A DNA stretch of 40,386 nucleotides from a virus, in IMG/VR virus record IMGVR_UViG_3300032291_000745, positions 1 to 40,386 of that record. The stretch is one strand, 5' to 3'. Below the pieces are notes generated by a model. That model searched no databases, was not told where the DNA came from, and saw nothing but the letters and a program-made list of their open reading frames with translations. Position 1 is the stretch's first letter, and each line of letters opens with the position of its first letter. Of this stretch, positions 22,349 through 28,874 are shown in pieces. The translations under genes and the position numbers were made by a program.

Positions 22349-22401
22349 AGCTACTTATTAGCTCACGGGATATTTATACTCTTATGATCTACCTATGTCT
22401 A
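22349..22401 (-). promoter_or_regulatory. Promoter of the leftward operon with leader hairpin
   Basis: On the minus strand, TAGACA (22401-22396) and TATAAA (22378-22373) are 17 bases apart, a good housekeeping-sigma spacing. Just downstream in the leader, GAGCTA/TAGCTC (22349-22365) form a six-pair hairpin before the ribosome site. It should drive all genes from 22326 to 18628. I see no gene between 22327 and 22522. Confidence 0.7.
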
Positions 22402-22522
22402 CCCTATTTTATAGAATTAGAGTGTGATTAGCGCCACTAGATCGGAGGGGATCCGATAGGCCGGCGGATACGTCTAAGTTTCACCGGAGCAGATAGCGCC
22501 GGGATTAGATAGGGGTTAGGTA

Positions 22523-22666
22523 ATGGATAGATACGGGTGGATTAACGAGCTGCTTAACGGGTTAAGGGATCAAGCTCCGGCACGCAGCGATGATGAGCGG
22601 GTAAGAATGGAGCGGTGGATCGGTGAGCAGATAGAGCAGCTAAGGCGGGAGCAGGATATTAAATAA
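22523..22666 (+). CDS. 47-residue charged helical protein
   Basis: A rightward gene opposite the leftward operon, starting MDRYGWINELLNG. It ends in an Arg/Glu-rich helix (MERWIGEQIEQLRREQDIK). There is an AGGGG stretch 11 bases before ATG. Length and charge would suit a small DNA-binding or regulatory protein at a divergent control region. No family recognised. Confidence 0.5.
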   Translation: MDRYGWINELLNGLRDQAPARSDDERVRMERWIGEQIEQLRREQDIK

Positions 22667-22853
22667 AGTGTGCCGGTAATTGAGTTAGCCCTCAGATCCT
22701 TACCAGATACCGCTCAGCGCTCGCCGATTAGCAACGGGTAGGGGGTAGGTCTGCCCGTATCGGAGGAGATCAAGACCCCCGTGTGTTAAGTTTCAGGCGT
22801 GTGAGCGGCGTACTCCCCAAGTAAAAATATTTGCTAAAGTTAAAGCTACCGAA

Positions 22854-22964
22854 ATGTCCGATTTAATACCATTTGTTAGTGAGTTGCACCACAAAAAGAA
22901 AGATTTATTTGCGAAAAACGGGAAATGGCTTAAATTTCCTGCCTTATATATAGTAGGGGAGTAA
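22854..22964 (+). CDS. Possible 36-residue protein
   Basis: An ATG frame in the AT-rich tract reads MSDLIPFVSELHHKKKDLF ... KFPALYIVGE. The mix of hydrophobic and basic residues is protein-like, but no proper ribosome site is present and the tract may be kept for DNA melting. Low confidence. Confidence 0.25.
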   Translation: MSDLIPFVSELHHKKKDLFAKNGKWLKFPALYIVGE

Positions 22965-23070
22965 AACGGGGAGTGATGAGTTTTATAACTGTTGGCCTCT
23001 CACGAGGCCCCTAAGGGCGAGTGCTTCTCTACCCCTCACTCGCAAGGCCGCCAGGCCGCAGCGATACAGG

Positions 23071-23117
23071 TTACACACTTCGCGGCAGGTGTAATAGATT
23101 ATCTGATCCAGTATAAT
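23071..23117 (+). promoter_or_regulatory. Candidate operator and late promoter
   Basis: TTACAC (23071-23076) and GTGTAA (23089-23094) form an inverted repeat with 12 bases between. A TATAAT box follows at 23112-23117 with the -35 position falling on the right arm of the repeat. The terminase ATG is 72 bases downstream. A regulator bound to the repeat would block the promoter. Alternatively a second TATAAA at 23132 is used. Confidence 0.45.
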
Positions 23118-23158
23118 CATTCTAGGCCTAGTATAAAAATTAAAATTAACTTCGGCCC

Positions 23159-23179
23159 TTATCCACAGGTTTATCCACA
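23159..23179 (+). other. Two tandem perfect DnaA boxes
   Basis: TTATCCACA occurs at 23159-23167 and again at 23171-23179, same orientation, 12 bases apart. This is the consensus box bound by bacterial DnaA. The second copy touches the ribosome site of the terminase gene. Confidence 0.75.
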
Positions 23180-23188
23180 AGGAGTAAG

Positions 23189-25048
23189 ATGGCTGAGAAC
23201 TCAGCAGATATCGCAAAAAGAATTATCCTCACCTCAGTAGCTGAGGGGATGACGGTAGAGCAGGCTTGTGGCTCAGCCGGTAAATCTATAAAGACTTACG
23301 AGTACTACCGCAGGACCGACAAGGTCTTCGCAGATAAAATGGATCGCACTAGGCTAGGACTTAGAGATAAGAACTTCGCATCTAGTGATGCTCACGATCT
23401 AACCTTCGCAGAATTTAGGCAGCGCTACCTACATAGCCGAACCTTCCCTCACCAACAGAATCTAGTTGATGTGATCAATGGGCAAGCACCAGGTTGGAAT
23501 CACCCCTCTATGAAGTTTGAGAAGGGTCTAAACAACAACCGCATCTTAATCAACATTCCGCCTAACCACGCTAAGTCAATTACTATCACAGTAGACTACG
23601 TAACTTGGCTCCTTTGCCAGAACCCGAATTTCCGTGTTCTGATAGTTTCACAGACCCAGCGTTTGGCTGGTGACTTTCTCTACGCCATAAAGCAACGACT
23701 GACTCACCCAATGTATGAGGATCTTCAAGCAGCTTACGCTGCTGGCGTAGGGTTCAAATCTAAGAGCGCCTCTTGGCAGGCAACTCGTGTCACCTTCGGT
23801 GATGAACTACGGGAATCCTCTGAGAAGGATCCTAATATAGAAGCCGTAGGTATCGGCGGTCAGATCTACGGTAAACGTGCAGATATGATCATAGTAGATG
23901 ATGCTGTTACTTTATCTAATGCCAATGACTTTGAACGACAGATCAAGTGGCTAACGCAGGATGTCCGGTCCCGTCTTAACCCTACTGGCAAATTAATTAT
24001 TATTGGTACCCGTGTAGCCTCAGTAGATTTATATAGAGAACTTCGCAACCCCGATAGATATCCTGGTGGTCTAGTACCCTGGACCTATCTTGCGATGCCA
24101 GCTCTTCTAACTACAGATGAAGATCCCGATAAGTGGGAAACCCTTTGGCCTGCATCAGATCAACCATTTGATGGACAGGATGAAGCTGACAAGAATGAAG
24201 ATGACCTCTATCCAAGATGGTCAGGTCGCAACCTCTTTAACGAGCGACAGTCAATGGATGTTTCAACTTGGGCCTTGGTCTATCAGCAGCAAGATGTTTC
24301 AGATGATGCTGTTTTTGATCCTGTGTGTGTTCGTGGTTCTATTGATGGTATGCGAAAGAGCGGTGGACTCAATCCAGGTTATCCAGGTCATCCAAAAGAT
24401 ACTCAAGGCTTTACTTATATATGTGGTCTTGATCCTGCAATGGTTGGTGACACTGCTGCTATTTGTTATGCTGTTGATCGTACTACCCATAAACGTTACA
24501 TTGTTGATGCTATCAAGATTTCAAGGCCGACTCCGGCACAGATCCGTCAATTAATATTTGACTGGACAGAGTTATATCATCCTAGTGAATGGATCGTAGA
24601 GCGTAACGCTTTCCAATCATTCCTTACACAGGATGAAGGTATACGTCAGCACTTAGCTACTCGTGGAGTTATACTCCGTGAGCATCATACTGGTAACAAT
24701 AAGTGGGACTCAGGATTCGGTGTGGCTTCTATGTCCACACTGTTTGGTACCAAGCAGCACGATGGCAAGCACCATAGAGATAATTTGATCCATCTACCTA
24801 GTGATCAGACTGAGAATGTTAAGGCTCTAATAGAGCAGTTAATAACTTGGTCACCTACCACTAAGGGCAAAACCGATATGGTAATGGCCTTGTGGTTCTG
24901 CGAGATCAGGGCTAGAGAGATGATCAATTACGGACAATATCAAACCCATCATTTGAAAAATCCGTTCCTATCTAATAGGGAAAAGGCTAAACGGATAGTT
25001 ATTAATATAGATGAAATGCTACTACAAAAAGATAAAACATTTATCTAA
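23189..25048 (+). CDS. terL: Terminase large subunit with N-terminal helix-turn-helix
   Basis: A 619-residue packaging motor. The ATPase has PPNHAKS (124-130, Walker A type) and MIIVDD (233-238, Walker B). The RNase H-type nuclease has GLDPAM (Asp near 415), EWIVERNAFQ and TKGKTDMVMA (acidic residue near 562). Residues 5-60 (RIILTSVAEGMTVEQACGSAGKSIKTYEYYRR) look like a helix-turn-helix of the kind found in small terminases. No separate small-terminase gene is seen nearby, so recognition and cutting may be joined in one chain. Confidence 0.9.
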   Translation: MAENSADIAKRIILTSVAEGMTVEQACGSAGKSIKTYEYYRRTDKVFADKMDRTRLGLRDKNFASSDAHDLTFAEFRQRYLHSRTFPHQQNLVDVINGQAPGWNHPSMKFEKGLNNNRILINIPPNHAKSITITVDYVTWLLCQNPNFRVLIVSQTQRLAGDFLYAIKQRLTHPMYEDLQAAYAAGVGFKSKSASWQATRVTFGDELRESSEKDPNIEAVGIGGQIYGKRADMIIVDDAVTLSNANDFERQIKWLTQDVRSRLNPTGKLIIIGTRVASVDLYRELRNPDRYPGGLVPWTYLAMPALLTTDEDPDKWETLWPASDQPFDGQDEADKNEDDLYPRWSGRNLFNERQSMDVSTWALVYQQQDVSDDAVFDPVCVRGSIDGMRKSGGLNPGYPGHPKDTQGFTYICGLDPAMVGDTAAICYAVDRTTHKRYIVDAIKISRPTPAQIRQLIFDWTELYHPSEWIVERNAFQSFLTQDEGIRQHLATRGVILREHHTGNNKWDSGFGVASMSTLFGTKQHDGKHHRDNLIHLPSDQTENVKALIEQLITWSPTTKGKTDMVMALWFCEIRAREMINYGQYQTHHLKNPFLSNREKAKRIVINIDEMLLQKDKTFI

Positions 25049-25064
25049 CTAAGGAGAAAAACAA

Positions 25065-25370
25065 ATGGCAAGATATTTTGAAGTTAAGGCAAAACAAGCT
25101 GCAAAAAAAGCTGAAAAAAATCCAGTTGCACAATCCGCCAGCCGAAGTGCAATGGCTTATGCAAGAGCAGGTGGCGTAAGTTTGTCTAAAAAAGATAAAG
25201 AAAAAGCAGTAAAAGTAATTCAGCCTAGAGTACAAAGTGATCGTTCTCGTACAGCAAGTCGTGCTGCAGGAATTGCAAGCAGAATGGCAAAAAAGCAAGT
25301 GGCTAAACGTACATCTGTATCCACAGGTAATGTGGCAATGAAAAAGAAACCTTCAATTAAAAAGAAGTAA
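25065..25370 (+). CDS. Very basic small protein
   Basis: A 101-residue product rich in Lys, Ala and Arg, ending MKKKPSIKKK, with helix-forming repeats such as KAKQAAKKAEK and KEKAVKVIQPRVQ. No Cys or Trp. First of three consecutive basic proteins between terminase and portal. DNA condensation inside the head or binding of RNA are possible. No family is recognised. Confidence 0.65.
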   Translation: MARYFEVKAKQAAKKAEKNPVAQSASRSAMAYARAGGVSLSKKDKEKAVKVIQPRVQSDRSRTASRAAGIASRMAKKQVAKRTSVSTGNVAMKKKPSIKKK

Positions 25371-25382
25371 AGGAACAAACAA

Positions 25383-25844
25383 ATGGCAGTTAAAAAAACT
25401 AAACCCGCTTTAATCATTCCTAAGAAGGATAAACCTCCTTTGCCAAAGGCTAAGAAAAATACGCCTGCTTTAATCATACCTAGAGAGGCTTTAGCGCAAG
25501 TAAAAGAGAGAGCAAAGAGTAAAGTAGTAAGAAGGCCAGAAGTAGGCAAGCCAAGTCTAAAAAGAAACTTAAACGCAACTAACAAGCAAGTTGTATTACC
25601 AACAAAAAAAATCAAGGTAGTTAAGGTTGTATCACCAACAAAAAAAATCAAGGTAGTTAAGTCCGTTACTGTCGCACCTAAAAAATCAACCCCTAAAAAG
25701 AATGGCAAAAAGAATACTCTCTTGAATAGAATAAAAGAGGATTGGAGTCAACCAACTGGCGGTTACAATAAAGACACGGGGCGTACTTTTGAACCAGGTT
25801 ATGACAAATATCCATACGGTTCTCTAACTGGTAGAAAAAAATAA
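25383..25844 (+). CDS. Lysine-rich histone-H1-like protein
   Basis: A 153-residue product with Lys/Pro/Ala repeats: PALIIPKKDKPP and PALIIPREAL early, then two tandem copies of PTKKIKVVK in the middle, encoded by a 36-base repeat. The last 40 residues are different (RIKEDWSQPTGGYNKDTGRTFEPGYDKYPYG) and may be a globular or anchoring part. Such chains resemble H1-like bacterial nucleoid proteins. Packed-DNA binding is inferred from composition and position. Confidence 0.65.
   Translation: MAVKKTKPALIIPKKDKPPLPKAKKNTPALIIPREALAQVKERAKSKVVRRPEVGKPSLKRNLNATNKQVVLPTKKIKVVKVVSPTKKIKVVKSVTVAPKKSTPKKNGKKNTLLNRIKEDWSQPTGGYNKDTGRTFEPGYDKYPYGSLTGRKK
25599..25661 (+). repeat. Tandem 36-base repeat inside the H1-like gene
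   Basis: A perfect 27-base core starts at 25599 and at 25635, exactly 12 codons apart, so the reading frame is kept. Each copy encodes PTKKIKVVK. A recent duplication is likely since even silent positions match. Confidence 0.9.
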
Positions 25845-25866
25845 ATAATTAATTCTAGTAAGGACA
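25844..25866 (+). repeat. 23-base direct repeat, copy 1
   Basis: The 23 bases spanning AATAATTAATTC and TAGTAAGGACA are repeated exactly at 26352-26374. This copy contains the ribosome site (AAGGA) of the 25871 gene and lies just after the stop of the H1-like gene. Confidence 0.9.
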
Positions 25867-25870
25867 ACTT

Positions 25871-26356
25871 ATGGCACAAAGAAAACCAACTAAGGCAGAA
25901 TTAGAATACGGTAGGTTAAGATCTACTGCTGCTGGCTTACCTAGTACTACTACTAAAAAACAACTTAGAGGAACAGCTAAAAAAGCTGCTATTATTGCAG
26001 CAACCGTAGCTGGTCCTGGTAAAGTAGTTAAAGTAGCATCAAAGGCTGTCAAAACAGCAAAAGCAACTAAAGCTGCAGGCAAAGCAAGAAGTGTTAGAGA
26101 AGCATCCTTAGAAGCAGGTAGAGCAAGAACTATTGCAAATAAAGCAAAAATGGACAAGTTAGCATCTACCATTAAAGATTATGAAACCAGAATTGCTAAC
26201 AATAAAGAAGCAATTAAAAAATTAGATCTAAGCCGTACTGGACCTAGAAGTGCTGTTTCTAATTATGAAAAAATGACACAAGGAATTAAAGATATAGAAA
26301 AATCTCTTAAAGAAGCAAAGATTCAATATATAGGTCTTAAGAATCCTTGGAAATAA
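25871..26356 (+). CDS. Basic protein with coiled coil
   Basis: A 161-residue product: basic N-terminus, a central hydrophobic/basic stretch (AAIIAATVAGPGKVVKVASKAVKTAKATK) and a C-terminal coiled coil (KLASTIKDYETRIANNKEAIKKL). It is the third basic protein in a row. An exact 23-base direct repeat flanks the gene on both sides, which suggests the gene was gained or can be lost by recombination. No family recognised. Confidence 0.65.
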   Translation: MAQRKPTKAELEYGRLRSTAAGLPSTTTKKQLRGTAKKAAIIAATVAGPGKVVKVASKAVKTAKATKAAGKARSVREASLEAGRARTIANKAKMDKLASTIKDYETRIANNKEAIKKLDLSRTGPRSAVSNYEKMTQGIKDIEKSLKEAKIQYIGLKNPWK

Positions 26357-26374
26357 TTAATTCTAGTAAGGACA
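26352..26374 (+). repeat. 23-base direct repeat, copy 2
   Basis: Exact second copy of 25844-25866. It covers the last bases of the 25871 gene including its stop and supplies the AAGGA site for the portal gene's TTG start. Confidence 0.9.
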
Positions 26375-26378
26375 CAAG

Positions 26379-28115
26379 TTGTTAACTCCTAAAGAAGTTG
26401 TAGCGAAGACCGCTAGGATACAAACACGCTATGCCGCTCGTGATCAGCGTATGCGTGATGTCCTATCGGTCCGCCAAGGTGATATATCAAAGGTATATCC
26501 ATCTATGTTCTCAGAGGATTATCCAAAGCCTCTAGTCGCTAACTTCGTAGATGTAGCAGCCCGTGACTTAGCTGAGGTGATGGCTCCCCTTCCATCATTT
26601 AATTGTTCCGCTACCAATATGGTATCCGATACACAGCGCCGTGCTGCTGACACTAGAACTCGTATTGCTAACTACTATGTAACATCTTCTGATCTACAGA
26701 TCCAGATGTATCAAGGTGCTGACTGGTTTAATACCTACGGTATGTTGCCAGCAATTATTGAAATGGATTACGAAACAAACAATCCTCGTATTCGTTTGTT
26801 AAATCCTTGGGGTGTATACCCAGAGATGGACCGCTTTGGTCGTACCATTTCTTTGACTCAGGTTGTATCAACAGATGCTGAATCTTTAGCAGCGCAGTAC
26901 CCAGAGTATGCAGATCAGATCTTGCCACAAAACAGTTGGCAACAAGGTTCACCTTTACTTTCATTAGTTCGCTACCACGACAAAGATCAGGATCTAATAT
27001 TCCTACCAGAGCGTAAGAACTTAATCCTTGCTAATCTTCCTAATCCAGTAGGTAAGTGTTTGGCCAATGTAGCTATGCGCTCATCCCTAGATGGGGAAGC
27101 TCGTGGTCAGTTTGATGATATCTTGTCAGTTCAATTAGCCCGTGCTCGGTTCGCAGTATTACAGATTCAGGCTGCTGAGAAGTCTATTCAAGCACCTATT
27201 GCTATTCCACAGGATGTACAAGAACTTGCTTTAGGACCTGATGCGATTATGCGTTCTGCTAATCCACAAGGTATCCGCAGAGTTCCACTAGAACTACCAG
27301 CAGGAGTATTCCAAGAGTCAGGTGTACTAGAGCGTGAACTACGCACAGGTGCTCGTTACCCTGAAACTCGTTCAGGTAATATTGATGCCTCTATCGTTAC
27401 TGGTCGTGGTGTACAAGCACTACAAGCAGGATTTGATACACAAATCAAAGCAGCACAAGCACAGTTCGCTCGTCTGTTTACTGATCTAGCCTCACTATGT
27501 TTTGAAGTAGATGAGAAGATCTTTGGTTCTATGACCAAGCAAATTAAGGGAACCGATGACGGTACACCTTATACAATGAAATATGTTCCATCTCGTGATA
27601 TCAAAGGCGAGTACGCTGTAGATGTACGTTACGGAATTATGTCAGGTATGGATCCTAACCGTGCAATCATTGCACTGCTACAAATGCGTAGCGATAAGTT
27701 AGTATCCCGTGATTATGTCCGCCGAGAAATCCCAATGGAGTTAAATGTTACACAAGAAGAACAAAGAGTGGACATTGAAGAAATGCGTGATTCTCTTCGT
27801 GTTGCTGTCGCTCAGTATGCTCAAGCTATACCAGCACTTGCCTCGCAAGGTCAAGACCCAACTCAAGTTATCACTCGCATCGCTGAAGTCATCGCTGGTA
27901 GACAAAAAGGATTACAACTAGAAACTATTATTGAGAAGGCGTTTGCTCCGGCTCCACAGCCAGCAGTGCCTGAACAACAAGTTCCAGTAGCAGGTGCGGC
28001 CCCCGCCCCTGCCTCGCAGCCAACTCCAGAAGAACAAAGCGGAGCGGCCCCTGCTGCTGGTCAACCTAGACCGGACATCGCACAACTACTCGCCTCTATC
28101 GGCGGAGCAGCATAA
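26379..28115 (+). CDS. Portal protein
   Basis: A 578-residue protein from TTG 26379, seven bases after AAGGA. It is a helix-rich chain with LLNPWGVYPEMD (a typical portal wing segment), YHDKDQDLIF, and the long helical stem region near 260-380. The last 60 residues are Ala/Pro/Gln-rich and disordered. Position after the terminase and before scaffold and capsid fits a dodecameric portal, the DNA gate of the head. Size fits short-tailed phages. Confidence 0.75.
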   Translation: MLTPKEVVAKTARIQTRYAARDQRMRDVLSVRQGDISKVYPSMFSEDYPKPLVANFVDVAARDLAEVMAPLPSFNCSATNMVSDTQRRAADTRTRIANYYVTSSDLQIQMYQGADWFNTYGMLPAIIEMDYETNNPRIRLLNPWGVYPEMDRFGRTISLTQVVSTDAESLAAQYPEYADQILPQNSWQQGSPLLSLVRYHDKDQDLIFLPERKNLILANLPNPVGKCLANVAMRSSLDGEARGQFDDILSVQLARARFAVLQIQAAEKSIQAPIAIPQDVQELALGPDAIMRSANPQGIRRVPLELPAGVFQESGVLERELRTGARYPETRSGNIDASIVTGRGVQALQAGFDTQIKAAQAQFARLFTDLASLCFEVDEKIFGSMTKQIKGTDDGTPYTMKYVPSRDIKGEYAVDVRYGIMSGMDPNRAIIALLQMRSDKLVSRDYVRREIPMELNVTQEEQRVDIEEMRDSLRVAVAQYAQAIPALASQGQDPTQVITRIAEVIAGRQKGLQLETIIEKAFAPAPQPAVPEQQVPVAGAAPAPASQPTPEEQSGAAPAAGQPRPDIAQLLASIGGAA

Positions 28116-28130
28116 CAGGGAGGTGAACAT

Positions 28131-28271
28131 ATGAATAAAGGATCAAGAGCTAAGGCTACTGAAGCAAAGCCTGTTGAGGGAAAGAACAGACCTAAGGGTA
28201 CTAACGGAGGAAAGACATTCTTCGGATTTACTCCAAAGGGCCGTAAAGGTACATCAGTAAAAAAGGGCTAA
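28131..28271 (+). CDS. 46-residue basic protein
   Basis: A strong GGGAGGTGA site precedes this ATG. The product MNKGSRAKATEAK ... GGKTFFGFTPKGRKGTSVKKG is basic, Gly-rich and probably unstructured. It follows the portal gene closely. Virion or DNA-binding roles are possible. No family recognised. Confidence 0.6.
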   Translation: MNKGSRAKATEAKPVEGKNRPKGTNGGKTFFGFTPKGRKGTSVKKG

Positions 28272-28295
28272 TCATATTAACGACAGGAGCACTGG

Positions 28296-28505
28296 GTGGA
28301 ACAAGATAACAATCTTCATCGCCCAGTGCGTTCCTCAGATTTCTTTGTAATCATTTCAGGATTCTTTTTAAATTTAATAGCAACATTAGAAACACTCGCA
28401 GAAGATCTGCATCAATTATCAATTTATCATTCAACGCAAAAAAGCCAAGAGGCTAAAGTGTGGCAAGAGTTCGCACAAGATCTAGAAACTTTAAAGGAGG
28501 ACTAA
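28296..28505 (+). CDS. 69-residue protein, one hydrophobic segment
   Basis: A GTG start after AGGAG. The hydrophobic stretch DFFVIISGFFLNLIATLETLA could be a membrane helix or an amphipathic core. The rest is a charged helix ending LETLKED, with a GGAGG site for the next gene at its 3' end. Function unknown, perhaps an internal virion component. Confidence 0.55.
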   Translation: MEQDNNLHRPVRSSDFFVIISGFFLNLIATLETLAEDLHQLSIYHSTQKSQEAKVWQEFAQDLETLKED

Positions 28506-28874
28506 ATGGCAGAGAAAGTTCCACTAGCTGGAGTATCTGGTCCAGGCAAGTTCTCAGTACGAGAAGACTTACCACCATCACAAAATTATGGTGACAGAAA
28601 ACAAATGCAAGAAGATATCGCTGGCGCTCCTACGAGATCAGAGTCTGTTGCAAAACCAACACCACTTACTCCATTATTTGCACCAACAGAACGCCCAGAT
28701 GTCCCAATTACTACTGGCTTACCAATGGGCGAAGGCGCTGGTCCTGAAGCCCTAATGATGAACCAAGGTACTGCGGCTGAAAAGTTATCAGATATTCTAG
28801 CCAAAATGATTCCTTATGATGAAACTGGCGAAGTAGTAGTTCTTTATCAGCAGGCTTTAGCAAGAGGTCAATAG
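28506..28874 (+). CDS. Pro-rich protein, 122 residues
   Basis: A GGAGG site precedes the ATG. The chain is Pro-rich and disordered for about 80 residues, then helical (TAAEKLSDILAKMIPYDETG, VVLYQQALARGQ). Its stop overlaps the next gene's GTG (TAGTG). A partner of the large protein downstream or a head-assembly factor is plausible, but no homologue is recognised. Confidence 0.6.
   Translation: MAEKVPLAGVSGPGKFSVREDLPPSQNYGDRKQMQEDIAGAPTRSESVAKPTPLTPLFAPTERPDVPITTGLPMGEGAGPEALMMNQGTAAEKLSDILAKMIPYDETGEVVVLYQQALARGQ

Larger units (their letters stand above)
22667..23188. other. Mostly non-coding control region, origin-like
   Basis: A 522-base stretch between a micro-gene and the terminase gene. 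It holds GGGGGT/ACCCCC pairing (near 22740-22787), an AT-rich tract (about 22820-22960) with one doubtful 36-residue frame, and hairpins GGCCTC/GAGGCC (22994-23009) and GCGAGTG/CACTCGC (23017-23043). It also has an inverted repeat, a TATAAT box and two DnaA boxes. This mix suits a replication origin and/or packaging start and control of the late operon. Confidence 0.6.

Noticed and set aside
22992-23240. Plus-strand frame across the origin-like region into terL
   Set aside because: It crosses hairpins and the terL ribosome site, has no start signal and runs out of frame into terL.
25220-25708. Long minus-strand reading opposite the basic genes
   Set aside because: It mirrors the Lys/Ala-rich codons, has a Phe/Leu-rich odd composition and lacks a start signal.
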